A DNA stretch of 64,000 bases. Origin: Rhodobacterales bacterium HKCCE2091 (lineage in GTDB: Bacteria > Pseudomonadota > Alphaproteobacteria > Rhodobacterales > Rhodobacteraceae). A model generated the notes under the pieces. That model saw only the letters and a program-made list of their open reading frames with translations. It did not search any database and had not been told where the DNA came from. Each line of letters starts with the position of its first letter. The first letter of the stretch is position 1. Of the stretch, positions 45,083 through 53,557 are shown piece after piece. A program made the position numbers and the translations under genes. The DNA is taken from contig WVSL01000001.1 in assembly GCA_015689685.1 (NCBI GenBank), forward strand, positions 1 through 64,000, in the 5' to 3' direction.

Positions 45083-45885
45083 TGAGCGTGCTTGAGAAAT
45101 ACGACCGCTTCGCCATGTCGTTCGAGATGAACGAACCCGGCGTGCTGGAGATCATCTTCGACGGACCGAACCTGAACGCCGTCGACGCGAACGTGCATAC
45201 CGACATCGCGGATGTCTGGCGGGTGATCGACCGCGACGACGCTGTGAACGTCGTCCTCGTCCGCGGCGCGGGCAAGGCGTTTTCCGCGGGCGGCAGCTTC
45301 GACCTGATCGATGACCAGCTCGCCAGCTACAAGACGCTGACCCGCGTCCTGCGGGAATGCCAGGATCTCGTCCACGGCATGATCGACTTCCCCAAACCTG
45401 TCATTTCCGCGATCCACGGGCCCGCGGTCGGCGCGGGGCTGATCGTCGCGATGCTGGCGGATATCTCGATCGCGGCCCGAACCGCCAAGATCGTCGACGG
45501 CCACACCCGGCTCGGCGTCGCGGCGGGGGACCACGCGGCGATGGTCTGGCCGCTGATGTGCGGGATGGCGAAGGCGAAATACTACCTGATGGCCTGCGAA
45601 TCGATCTCGGGCGAGGAGGCCGAGCGGATCGGCCTCGTCTCGATGGTCGCCGACGACGACGCCCTGCTCGACACCGCGCGCAAGGTCGCGAGCCGGCTCA
45701 ACAACGGCGCGCAGGAGGCGATCCAGTGGACCAAGCGGTCGATGAACCTGTTCTACAAGCAGAACGCCGCGATCTTCGACGCGTCGCTCGGGCTCGAATT
45801 CCTCGGTTTCCGCGGGCCTGACGTGCGCGAGGGGCTCGCCTCGCACCGCGAAAAACGCAAGCCGGATTTCCGGCGCAAGGACTGA
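45082..45885 (+). CDS. Enoyl-CoA hydratase/isomerase (crotonase) family protein
   Basis: 267 aa. Oxyanion-hole segments [11 protein letters not shown] and GPAVGAGL are intact. At the usual catalytic-Glu region it reads [15 protein letters not shown], a variant where Asp/His stand in place of the E-x-x-L-G-L-x-P pattern, so the reaction may not be simple hydration. C-terminus basic ([12 protein letters not shown]). Confidence 0.88.
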   Translation: MSVLEKYDRFAMSFEMNEPGVLEIIFDGPNLNAVDANVHTDIADVWRVIDRDDAVNVVLVRGAGKAFSAGGSFDLIDDQLASYKTLTRVLRECQDLVHGMIDFPKPVISAIHGPAVGAGLIVAMLADISIAARTAKIVDGHTRLGVAAGDHAAMVWPLMCGMAKAKYYLMACESISGEEAERIGLVSMVADDDALLDTARKVASRLNNGAQEAIQWTKRSMNLFYKQNAAIFDASLGLEFLGFRGPDVREGLASHREKRKPDFRRKD

Positions 45886-45896
45886 AGGGAGATCCG

Positions 45897-46700
45897 ATGA
45901 CCATCAATCTCAACGGCCGGACGCGGCTCTACCCGCTGCTCGGCGATCCCATCATCTATGCCCGGTCGCCCGACTGGCTGTCAAAGCACATGGCCAAGCG
46001 CGGGATGAACTGCATCTCGTTGCCGATGGAGGTGCCGGAGGGCAAGCTGAAGGTGGCGATGGACGGTCTCGCCGTGACCGGAAACGTCGACGGGCTGAGC
46101 CTGACGATGCCGCACAAGATCACCGGGGTCGACTACTGCGCGACGCTGTCCGAGGTGTCGCGGATGCTCGGTGTCGTCTCCGCGATCCGGCGCAACAAGG
46201 ACGGGTCGTGGCACGGCCACACCACCGACGGCGATGCCTTCGTGAAGGCCCAGATCGACCGCGGCGCGAAGGTCGAGGGTGCGAAGGTGCTGGTGCTCGG
46301 CGCGGGCGGCGCGGGCAGCGCCGTCGTGATCTCGATGCTCGAGAACGGCGCTGGCGAGGTCGCGGTCTACGACCTCGACCGGAACCGGGCGCAGCGGATC
46401 GTCGACCTGCTGAAGGACAAGGCGGGCGACCGGGTGCGCGTGGCAGAAACGAACGACCCGACGGGGTTCGACATCGTGTCCAACGCGACTTCGATGGGGA
46501 TGGCCGACGACGACCCGATCCCGATCGACCCGGACAAGCTGGATGCCTCGATGTTCGTGGGCGACGTGGTGGCCGGGCACGGCGAGACCAAGATCATCAA
46601 GGCGGCGAAGGCGGCCGGGTGCCGGACGGCCGACGGCGACGACATGGTGGTCGCTGTCCTGGACGTGATGTGCGACTTCCTCGAAGAGGCTTGGACCTAG
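45897..46700 (+). CDS. Shikimate dehydrogenase-like oxidoreductase
   Basis: 267 aa AroE-family fold. Substrate-site elements LLGDPIIYARSPDWLSKHM and TMPHKITGVDY (catalytic Lys), HTTDGDAF (Asp), then the NAD(P) loop VLGAGGAGSAVVISML and VSNATSMGM. A housekeeping aroE would not be expected at the end of a CoA-degradation operon; a role with a quinate/shikimate-like alicyclic hydroxy acid of the pathway is more likely. Last gene of the operon, with its stop 10 bp from a convergent gene. Confidence 0.85.
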   Translation: MTINLNGRTRLYPLLGDPIIYARSPDWLSKHMAKRGMNCISLPMEVPEGKLKVAMDGLAVTGNVDGLSLTMPHKITGVDYCATLSEVSRMLGVVSAIRRNKDGSWHGHTTDGDAFVKAQIDRGAKVEGAKVLVLGAGGAGSAVVISMLENGAGEVAVYDLDRNRAQRIVDLLKDKAGDRVRVAETNDPTGFDIVSNATSMGMADDDPIPIDPDKLDASMFVGDVVAGHGETKIIKAAKAAGCRTADGDDMVVAVLDVMCDFLEEAWT

Positions 46701-46710
46701 GCGCCGGGCC

Positions 46711-47643
46711 TCAGAACAGCAGCACGATCCGCCCGCGCCGTCCGCCCGCCTCGGTGGCCGCGTGGGCGGCGGCGGCCTCGGTGCAGACGTAGCTACCGGC
46801 GACCCGCGGAACCAGACCGCCGGACCCGATCAGGTCCGCGATCCGCTTGAGCGTCTCGGTGTCCTCCATGCCCTTCAGCACGGACACGTTGTGGACCCTG
46901 AGCCGCGGGTCCTCGATCTTGTAGCTTCCCCGAAGCGAGACGATCCCGCCGCCGTCCTTCACGAGATGCGACAGCGTCTGCCCGATCAGCGCGCCGTCGA
47001 TCATGCCGTCGACGCCATCGGGGCAGATCGCGCGCGCCGCCTCCTCCAGCCCCTCGTCCCGCGGCAGGACGTGGGTTGCGCCGAGGCTTTCGACCAGCAC
47101 CCGGTCGGCGTCGGACACGTTGGCCAGCACGGTCAGGCCCGCCGCCCGGCCAAGCTGTATCGCGGACCCGCCGAGCATCCCCGCCCCTCCCGTCACGAAC
47201 AGCGTCTGGCCCGGTTCGAGGCCGAGGAAGTCGAGCGACAGCGCGGCGGTCAGCGCGTTCATCGGGATCGTCGCGGCCCCGATCAGGTCGGCGGCCGGCG
47301 ACAGCGGCGCGACGGAGGCAGCGGGGACCGCGATGACCTCGGCGTAGGAGCCGCCCTTCGGCGTGCGCGGGTTCACCACCCCGATCACCGGCTGGCCCTT
47401 GCCGAGCCCCGAGGGCCCGGGATCGAGGATCGTGCCGGAAAACTCCATGCCCGCGATGTAGGGCGGGGCCAGGTGCTCCATCATCGCGGCCTGCGCCCCG
47501 TTCCGCATCATCAGGTCGGTCGGGTTGACGGTGGAGGCCGCGACGTCGACCAGCACCTCCCCCGGCCCCGCGACGGGGTCCGGCAACTCGGAAACCTTCA
47601 GGACCTCGGGGCCCCCGAACGTGTCGAACGTGATGGCCTTCAT
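46711..47643 (-). CDS. MDR-family NADPH:quinone oxidoreductase-like protein
   Basis: 310 aa zinc-free medium-chain dehydrogenase/reductase: N-terminal GroES-like domain (KAITFDTFGGPEVLKVSE), AASTVNPTDLMMRNG, nucleotide loop VTGGAGMLGGSAIQLGRAAG near residue 150. Such proteins reduce quinones or alpha,beta-unsaturated carbonyls with NADPH. Last gene of the minus-strand unit CaiB, SnoaL 2, MDR. Confidence 0.9.
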   Translation of the reverse strand: MKAITFDTFGGPEVLKVSELPDPVAGPGEVLVDVAASTVNPTDLMMRNGAQAAMMEHLAPPYIAGMEFSGTILDPGPSGLGKGQPVIGVVNPRTPKGGSYAEVIAVPAASVAPLSPAADLIGAATIPMNALTAALSLDFLGLEPGQTLFVTGGAGMLGGSAIQLGRAAGLTVLANVSDADRVLVESLGATHVLPRDEGLEEAARAICPDGVDGMIDGALIGQTLSHLVKDGGGIVSLRGSYKIEDPRLRVHNVSVLKGMEDTETLKRIADLIGSGGLVPRVAGSYVCTEAAAAHAATEAGGRRGRIVLLF

Positions 47644-47658
47644 GGCGCGCCTCCGGGC

Positions 47659-48273
47659 TCAGGTGTCGTTACGGTCGAACAGCGCGAGGTACTTCTCGCG
47701 CCGGGCCGGGTCGATGGTCAGCGGACGGTCGTAGGACGGATCGGTGCGGTCGCGCGCCGGCCCGCGGCCCTCGTTCATGAACGCGCGCTCCACGTCCGAC
47801 AGGAGCGCCGCCGTCGAGGTCATCGTGCTCAGGTCCGAGATGTCGGGAACCTGGTCGAGGTTCGACCAGTCGCGCACGGTGACGCGCGCCGCGATCCGCC
47901 ATTCCCCGTCCCGCTTCTCGAGCCGGTCGACGTAGCGACCGCCGCCGATTGTCAGCGGCTTGCCGCGACGGTTCATCGCCACGAACATGAAGTAGGTCTC
48001 GGCATGGGCGGTGTCGCCGTCGATCTCGCAGGTATGGTTCAGCAGACAGTGCTGGTGCGTCAGCTGCGCCTTCTCGTGCATGTTCAGCGCCCAGTCGACG
48101 AACTCCTCCCGGTTGCCGACGAACTTGCCGTGCTCGTCGATGCAGTCGGGATGGAACGCCGAAAGGATCAGCTCGCGGTCGAACCGGTCGACCCCGCGGG
48201 TGTAGCGGTGCAGGCACTGGCGGATCTGCTCCCGGTCCCAGAGCTCCTGCACCATCTCGTCCTGTGTCGGCAT
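47659..48273 (-). CDS. SnoaL/NTF2-like protein, paralogue 2
   Basis: 204 aa. Opening helix REQIRQCLHRYTRGVDRFDRELILSAFHPDCIDEHGKF parallels the proteins at 38341 and 63337, followed by HAETYFMFVAM and WRIAARVTVRDWSN. The C-terminal extension (about 145-204, ending ARREKYLALFDRND) is longer than in paralogue 1. It starts 14 bp after the CoA-transferase stop and ends 16 bp before the MDR gene. Confidence 0.84.
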   Translation of the reverse strand: MPTQDEMVQELWDREQIRQCLHRYTRGVDRFDRELILSAFHPDCIDEHGKFVGNREEFVDWALNMHEKAQLTHQHCLLNHTCEIDGDTAHAETYFMFVAMNRRGKPLTIGGGRYVDRLEKRDGEWRIAARVTVRDWSNLDQVPDISDLSTMTSTAALLSDVERAFMNEGRGPARDRTDPSYDRPLTIDPARREKYLALFDRNDT

Positions 48274-48286
48274 CGTGCCTTCCTCC

Positions 48287-49465
48287 TCAGATCGTGCCAC
48301 CGGCCCGCAGCGCGGCGATCTCGTCGACGGTGAAGCCGTAGTCCGCGAGCACCGCCTCGCTGTGCTCCCCCAGAAGCGGCGGCCGGTCCAGGGGGACCGA
48401 TCCGCGCGACAGGCGCGCCGGCGGCGGGACGATCGGGACGGGGTCGGAACCCGGGAACGGAACCTCGTGCAGGAACGTGCTGCGCAGGCCGAGCGCGTCG
48501 TCACAGACCTCGGAAGGCGCGAGCACCGGGCCGCAGCCGATGTTCGCCTCGCTCAGGATCCGCACGCAGTCGTCGCGGCTCCGGCCCTCGCACCAGTCCT
48601 GCATGATCCGGGTCAGCTCCGCGCCGTTCTCGCCGCGCAGGTCGTCGCTGGCGAAACGGGGATCGGCGACCAGGTCCTCGCGGCCGATCAGCCGGCACCA
48701 CCGCTCGAACACCTTCTGGCCGATCACCTGCATGATGAACCAGCCGTCCGAGGCCCGGAAGATGTCCGACGGCCCCGACATCGGGCTGCGGTTGCCGGTC
48801 GGTTCGCGGTGCCGGAAGCCGGTCGCCTCCTCCATCAGGATCTGGTTGGTGATGTTGAGCGAGGTGCCGACCAGCGACGCCTCGACGTGCGCGCCCTCAC
48901 CCGTGCGCATCCGCCCGATGATCGCGGCCAGCGTGCCGTAGGCCAGCGACAGCGAGGTCGAGAAGTCGATCGGTGCCGTGGCGGCGCGGTAGGGCGCGCC
49001 CGGCTCGCCGGTCAGGTAGATCGCGCCGCTGACCGCCTGCCCGACCCCGTCGAAGCCGATCCGCTCCGCCATCGGGCCGTCGGTACCGAAGGCCGAGGCG
49101 GTGGCGAGGATGATGTCGGCTCGGATCCCCGTCAGCGTTTCGTAGTCGAGCCCGAAATGCTTCAGCGCGTTCGGCGAGTAGTTGGCCACCACGACATCCG
49201 CCCGTGCGATCAGCCGGCGCATCACGTCGCGGCCTTCGGGCGCGGTCATCGCGAGCGACAGGGCGCGCTTGCCGCCGTTGCATTGCAGGAACTGCGCGCC
49301 CTCGCCGTGGGCCGTCACCGGCATCAGGTAGCGGTCGTCCTCGCCCCTGGGTCGTTCCACCCGGACCACGTCGGCCCCGAAACTCGCGAGGATATGGGCG
49401 CAATAGGGCCCCGCGATCCAGCGGCCGAAATCGAGCACGCGGATGCCGTCGAGAACGCCGGTCAT
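48287..49465 (-). CDS. CaiB/BaiF family CoA transferase (family III)
   Basis: 392 aa. GIRVLDFGRWIAGPYCAHILASFGADVVRVERP at the N-terminus, NYSPNALKHFGLDYETL, TASAFGTDGP and RTGEGAHVEASLV are typical of family III CoA transferases, which move CoA between carboxylic acids through an aspartyl-CoA thioester. It offers an ATP-free way to activate the cluster's acid. First gene of its minus-strand unit. Confidence 0.92.
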   Translation of the reverse strand: MTGVLDGIRVLDFGRWIAGPYCAHILASFGADVVRVERPRGEDDRYLMPVTAHGEGAQFLQCNGGKRALSLAMTAPEGRDVMRRLIARADVVVANYSPNALKHFGLDYETLTGIRADIILATASAFGTDGPMAERIGFDGVGQAVSGAIYLTGEPGAPYRAATAPIDFSTSLSLAYGTLAAIIGRMRTGEGAHVEASLVGTSLNITNQILMEEATGFRHREPTGNRSPMSGPSDIFRASDGWFIMQVIGQKVFERWCRLIGREDLVADPRFASDDLRGENGAELTRIMQDWCEGRSRDDCVRILSEANIGCGPVLAPSEVCDDALGLRSTFLHEVPFPGSDPVPIVPPPARLSRGSVPLDRPPLLGEHSEAVLADYGFTVDEIAALRAGGTI

Positions 49466-49601
49466 GCGGCACCCCGCACCGCCGCGGACCCGTCAGGCAT
49501 GAGCGTGATGCATGGCGGGTCTTCGGACGCGCGCCTTCCGCCTGCGCCGCAGCGGACTAGGTTACGGCGCAAGAGTTCAACGATTTCCAAGGGATGATCC
49601 G

Positions 49602-49706
49602 ATGTACGGACAAGTCGACGCCAGACTTCTTGCGAACGCGAAACGGGAGCGTGCCGCGGTTGCGAAGGCGTTCTTCGGCCGCGTCTTCTTGCGCCGCAGC
49701 GCCTGA
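49602..49706 (+). CDS. Small basic hypothetical protein, 34 aa
   Basis: 34 aa: MYGQVDARLLANAK, then RERAAVAKAFFGRVF and a basic end LRRSA. AAGGGAT precedes the ATG by about seven bases. Its pattern (short, DARxLAxAxxxRA, FF...R tail) resembles the RSP_7527-type tiny proteins widespread in Rhodobacterales, although I cannot verify membership. It is alone on the plus strand between the CaiB operon and a PrpD gene, and is followed by strong hairpins. Function unknown. Confidence 0.6.
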   Translation: MYGQVDARLLANAKRERAAVAKAFFGRVFLRRSA

Positions 49707-49717
49707 CCGAAAGACAT

Positions 49718-49769
49718 GCGCCGGCGGACCGCGCCGGCGCCTGACGCCGCCGGCTCATCTCAGCCGGCG
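49718..49769. terminator. Pair of GC hairpins between convergent genes
   Basis: GCGCCGGC / GCCGGCGC (49718-49740) and CGCCGGCT / AGCCGGCG (49748-49769). They lie between the small plus-strand gene and the PrpD stop, a position suiting bidirectional 3' ends. No T-run. Confidence 0.45.
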
Positions 49770-51151
49770 CCCGGCACCAGGAGTGCCGTTATCCCGGACA
49801 CGGCCTGATCGGGCCTGAGTTCCTCCACCATCCCCCAGAGCCTGTCCGCCTGCGCCTTGCCGATCACCGTCTCGGTAAGGTCGTCGAGCTTCTTCATGTG
49901 CTCTTCGGGCGTGAACGGCTTCATGGGCGAACCCTTCGACTGTTCCTCGAAGTAGCTTTCCGAAGTCCCGTCCGCGTAATGCACCGTCACGTCGGCCACG
50001 AAGTGCTTGTACTTCGCGTCGAGATCGGGGCTGACCTCGATCTTCACCTTTTCCAGGAGATCACGCACCTCGGACCCGGGGCCGAGATCGAGCCGGCCTT
50101 CGAGGATCGCGTGATGGGCCTGGAACCCGTTGCCCTTGCCGAGCGCCGACAGCGCCATCTGCGCGGGCAGCGAATACTGCACCTCCTCGATGTTGCGGGG
50201 CGTGTAGATGTTGGCGTTCCTGGTGCCGACGATGGAATTGACCATCGTCTGCACGCGGGCATCGATGCGTTCGATCTCCGCCGCGCGACCCTGAACGTGG
50301 TGCATCGCCTCGATGTACGAGAACGTGCAGGCGCAGCAGCAATAGGCCTTGTAGCTCAACCCCGGCATCAGGTTCGGCGCGCCGGGCTCGAAATCCGCGA
50401 TCGCCTCCGGCCCGACCTCCTTGTCGCAGAACATCCGGTAGAGCCCGCGGTTGCCGGTCAGGAAGTTCCGCGGCCCGGTGATCCCGGCCCGCGCCAGTTC
50501 CGCCGACTCGATCCCGTTGCGGACGCAGATCCCTGCGTGGACGCGCTTGATCGACCCGCCGCTCGACGCGTACTCGGTCGGCCCGCTGGCGTGGCTGAGC
50601 GCGATTGCGAGCGCGTGGAAGGTCTGCTCCTCGTCGAGCCCGTACATCTTCGCGGCCAGTGCCGCGATGCCGAAGCCGCCCCAGATCGCGTGCGGCTGCC
50701 AGCCTTGGTTGAGCACGGCGGGGGATCCCCATCGACCGATCCGGACATAGGTTTCGTAACCGACCACAAGCGCCGTGATCGTGGTTTCCAGGTCCGTGCC
50801 CAGTTCCTCGGCCAGCGCGAAGGCGGCGGGCACCACGGCGCAGCCGGGATGGGCGTTGCCGAAGAAGTCGTCGTATTCGAAGCCGTGCCCGTAGCTCGCG
50901 TTGAGGTAGGCGGCATCGACCGCGGCGGCCTTTTCCGGGTGGTTGACGATGGTCGCCTTGCCGGGCCGCGGGTTGCGGAAGTCGAGCGTCTGCCGCGACC
51001 ACGGCAGCACCGAGGCCCCGATCTGGATCGCGAACTGGTCCTTGATGAGACCCTTCACGGCGGCGCGGGTGGCGTCGTCGATGTCGTCCGGGCCGTAGTT
51101 CACGACGAAGCGGGCAACCGCGCGCTCTAGGCTTTGGCTATCATCGGTCAT
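49760..51151 (-). CDS. MmgE/PrpD family protein, paralogue 1
   Basis: 463 aa. PrpD-like helical domain with LNASYGHGFEYDDFFGNAHPGCAVVPAAFALAEE (active-site His/Asp/His cluster near residues 85-115), then SHASGPTEYASSGGSIKRVHAGICVRNGIESAELA and a C-terminal alpha/beta domain (GLSYKAYCCCACTFSYIEAMHH). Family members are 2-methylcitrate dehydratase and cis-aconitate decarboxylase. Divergent from the MaoC gene, with LysR-type site L3 between. Confidence 0.9.
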   Translation of the reverse strand: MTDDSQSLERAVARFVVNYGPDDIDDATRAAVKGLIKDQFAIQIGASVLPWSRQTLDFRNPRPGKATIVNHPEKAAAVDAAYLNASYGHGFEYDDFFGNAHPGCAVVPAAFALAEELGTDLETTITALVVGYETYVRIGRWGSPAVLNQGWQPHAIWGGFGIAALAAKMYGLDEEQTFHALAIALSHASGPTEYASSGGSIKRVHAGICVRNGIESAELARAGITGPRNFLTGNRGLYRMFCDKEVGPEAIADFEPGAPNLMPGLSYKAYCCCACTFSYIEAMHHVQGRAAEIERIDARVQTMVNSIVGTRNANIYTPRNIEEVQYSLPAQMALSALGKGNGFQAHHAILEGRLDLGPGSEVRDLLEKVKIEVSPDLDAKYKHFVADVTVHYADGTSESYFEEQSKGSPMKPFTPEEHMKKLDDLTETVIGKAQADRLWGMVEELRPDQAVSGITALLVPGAG

Positions 51152-51233
51152 GGCTTTGGGGATCTGTCGCCTTCCGGGCGGATGGGATTGAATGACGCGA
51201 CCCTACGGATGCCCCGTTGCCGTGGCAAACCTG

Positions 51234-51250
51234 GATAGGGGCCACCTATG
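51234..51250. promoter_or_regulatory. LysR-type motif, site L3 (PrpD/MaoC divergent promoter)
   Basis: GATAG-GGGCCAC-CTATG, one mismatch to CATAG-N7-CTATG, 32-48 bp upstream of the MaoC start and 83-99 bp upstream of the PrpD start. Confidence 0.55.
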
Positions 51251-51281
51251 GCAACCCAAGCCCGACCAGAAAGGATGCCCC

Positions 51282-51767
51282 GTGCCGGTGAATTACCAGG
51301 AGCTCGCGACCGGGAAATACTACGAGGAACTGGAGCCCGGGACGGTCTATCGCCACGCGATCACCCGCACCGTGACGGAGGCCGACAACCTCCTGTTCTC
51401 GACCCTGACTTACAACATGGCCTGGCTGCACATGGACGACGAATACTGCAAGACGCAGATGTTCGGGAAACGGCTGGTCAATTCCAACTTCACGCTGTCC
51501 TTCGTCGCCGGGATCCAGCCGATGGACCTGACGCTCGGCACCACCGCCGGAAACCTCGGCTATTCCGAGGTGAAGTTCCCCAACCCGGTCTTCATCGGCG
51601 ACACGATCCACGCCGAGACCGAGGTGCTGTCGAAACGCGAGTCGAAGTCGAAGCCGGATGTCGGCCTCGTCGAGTTCGAATCCCGCGGCTACAACCAGCG
51701 CGACGAGATGGTGGTCATGTTCAGGCGCGTTGGGATGATGCTGAAGAAAAGCGCCCTGAAGGGCTGA
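51282..51767 (+). CDS. MaoC-family dehydratase (hotdog fold)
   Basis: 161 aa from the GTG at 51282, chosen because AAAGGA ends just before it and the family begins at a YYEELEPG-type motif. Hydratase motif region TVTEADNLLFSTLTYNMAWLHMDDEYCK aligns with the R-hydratase segment (Asp/His), followed by GNLGYSEVKFPNPVFIGDTIHAETEVL. Similar proteins are mesaconyl-CoA or enoyl-CoA hydratases. A longer frame starting at 51192 exists but would run through operator L3. Confidence 0.86.
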   Translation: MPVNYQELATGKYYEELEPGTVYRHAITRTVTEADNLLFSTLTYNMAWLHMDDEYCKTQMFGKRLVNSNFTLSFVAGIQPMDLTLGTTAGNLGYSEVKFPNPVFIGDTIHAETEVLSKRESKSKPDVGLVEFESRGYNQRDEMVVMFRRVGMMLKKSALKG

Positions 51768-51774
51768 GGGCGGG

Positions 51775-52533
51775 ATGGATCTCGGGATCGGCGGCAAGCG
51801 GGCGCTGGTGATCGGCGGCAGTTCCGGGCTCGGGCTCGCGGCGGCCGAGGCGCTGGCGGCGGAGGGCGCGGAGATCGCGATCTTCGCCCGCAACCCCGAA
51901 ACGCTCGACCGCGAGACCGCGCGGGTACGATCGTTGCACGGCGTGGGCGTCGAGGGGATCGCGGGCGACGTCACGCAGCAGGCGGATGTGATCGCCCTGC
52001 GAGACCGGGTGGCGGAGGCGGGCGGGACCGACATCCTCGTGCTGAACACGCCGCGACCGCCGAGCCCGATGCGCGATTTCCTGGCCGAGACCGAGGATGA
52101 CAGGTGGGACCGGGCCTATGACGACCAGCTTCGATCCGCGCTGTTCGTGCTGCGGCACCTGACCCCGCTCCTGCTCGGCAAGGGGTGGGGACGGCTGATC
52201 GGCATCACCTCGGCCAGCGTCAAGCAGCCCATGCCGCGCCACGCGGTGTCGACGATCTTCCGCGCCGGCGTGCAGTCGGCGCTGAAACACCTGGTCGAGG
52301 AAGTCGCGCCGCACGGGGTGACCGTCAACACGATCGCGCCGGCCACCGTCCTGACCCCGACCTTCACCCGGTTCCACGACCTCGACAGCCGCGTCGCCGG
52401 AACCGCGCTGAAGCGTGCCGGAACGCTGGAGGAATTCGGCGGCACCGTCGCGTTCCTCGCCTCGCGGCAGGCCGGGTTCATCACCGGCGAGACGATCCAG
52501 TTCGACGGCGGGATGACGCGCGCCCTGCTCTAG
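51775..52533 (+). CDS. Atypical SDR-family protein lacking the YxxxK motif
   Basis: 252 aa. The cofactor loop IGGSSGLGLAAAEAL is good, and the C-terminus (ITGETIQFDGGMTRALL) is SDR-like. Where classical SDRs have NNAG it reads NTPRPPSP, and where YxxxK should follow the active Ser it reads RHAVSTIFRAGVQSALK, without Tyr at that place. A known branch of SDRs with a (L/I)xLSNxxR-like segment shares this. It starts seven bases after the MaoC stop. Catalytic activity by the classical mechanism is doubtful. Confidence 0.85.
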   Translation: MDLGIGGKRALVIGGSSGLGLAAAEALAAEGAEIAIFARNPETLDRETARVRSLHGVGVEGIAGDVTQQADVIALRDRVAEAGGTDILVLNTPRPPSPMRDFLAETEDDRWDRAYDDQLRSALFVLRHLTPLLLGKGWGRLIGITSASVKQPMPRHAVSTIFRAGVQSALKHLVEEVAPHGVTVNTIAPATVLTPTFTRFHDLDSRVAGTALKRAGTLEEFGGTVAFLASRQAGFITGETIQFDGGMTRALL

Positions 52534-52539
52534 CCCCGT

Positions 52540-53547
52540 TCAGATCTCCAGGTCGTACACGCGCGCGGCGGTGCCGTGGTAGAGCGCCGCCTTCTCGTCG
52601 TCCGAGGCGTTGGCGGTCAGGATCTTGTAGGCGTTCCAGGTCGGCACGAAGCCGCCCGAGCGCCCGTCGGGCGGGAAGTTGCTTTCCATCATGCAGCGGT
52701 CGGCGCCGAAGGCCTCGATCGCGGTTTCCAGGAAGGGCCGCCAGGCCGCGGCCAGTTCCCCGGACCCCACGGGATCCTCGCGTTCCTCGAAACCGAAGCC
52801 CCAGAACGGCATCCCGAGGCCCCCGGTCTTGCAGACGACGTTCGGCCGCTTCGCGATCTCGCGCAGGTTCGTGCTCCAGGTGGTGAACAGCTCCGCCTTC
52901 TCGGTGTCGGACATGTCGACACCGACGGCGCAGGCCATGTGGTTCAGGACGAAGGTCAGGTTCGGGAACTGGTCCACCAGCTCGATCAGGCGCGGCACGG
53001 TCGGGTGCCAGACGGCGGCGTCGAAGACGAGGTTCCGCTTTTCCAGCTCCGCGAGGCCGAGCGGGTAGCCCGGCGTTTCCAGCACGCCGCGCGGCGGGCG
53101 GAACGTCATGATGTACTTGTAGGCGCGGTCGTCCGGTGGCTCGACCGCGACGTGGCGGATGCCGCGGAACCGGTCCGGCGCGGCCTCCATGCAGCGGTCC
53201 AGAAGCTCGCCCACGACTGAACCGAGGGTCAGGTTGGCGTGCCCGATGATCCCGTGCGCGACCTTGCACGACCCGTAGACCCCGCTCGCGCACATCGCCG
53301 CGACGCCGTTGGCGAACTCCACCTCGCCGAGAGGGCGCAGGTGTTCCGGCCCGTCGGGGCGCGAGAAGGCCTGGGTCTCGCAGTAGATCGAGCCGACGAT
53401 GTTGTGGCCCGCGTTCGCGTCGGCAAGGTAGTCCTCCAGCATGTAGCGGTTGCCGGGCAGGTCGAAGAGGTGGATGTGCGAATCGAGGATCGGCAGGTCC
53501 GGTTCCAGGATCGGCTCGTCCCGGCCTTCGAGGCGCTTGGTCTGCAT
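52540..53547 (-). CDS. Amidohydrolase_2-family metal hydrolase or decarboxylase
   Basis: 335 aa. HxH metal motif ILDSHIHLFDLPG near residues 20-32, RGIRHVAVEPPDD, FVLNHMAC (His near 206) and late MMESNFPPDGR, where the usual Asp is in ESNFPPD. The family covers lactonases (2-pyrone-4,6-dicarboxylate) and non-oxidative decarboxylases. Convergent with the SDR gene (6-bp gap) and 10 bp downstream of the cupin gene in the same unit. Confidence 0.87.
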   Translation of the reverse strand: MQTKRLEGRDEPILEPDLPILDSHIHLFDLPGNRYMLEDYLADANAGHNIVGSIYCETQAFSRPDGPEHLRPLGEVEFANGVAAMCASGVYGSCKVAHGIIGHANLTLGSVVGELLDRCMEAAPDRFRGIRHVAVEPPDDRAYKYIMTFRPPRGVLETPGYPLGLAELEKRNLVFDAAVWHPTVPRLIELVDQFPNLTFVLNHMACAVGVDMSDTEKAELFTTWSTNLREIAKRPNVVCKTGGLGMPFWGFGFEEREDPVGSGELAAAWRPFLETAIEAFGADRCMMESNFPPDGRSGGFVPTWNAYKILTANASDDEKAALYHGTAARVYDLEI

Positions 53548-53557
53548 CGCGACCTCC

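Noticed and set aside
49499-49515. CATGA-N7-GCATG-like palindrome near the start of the CaiB gene.
   Set aside because: Only the CAT/ATG edges match the LysR pattern, which is too little to distinguish from chance.
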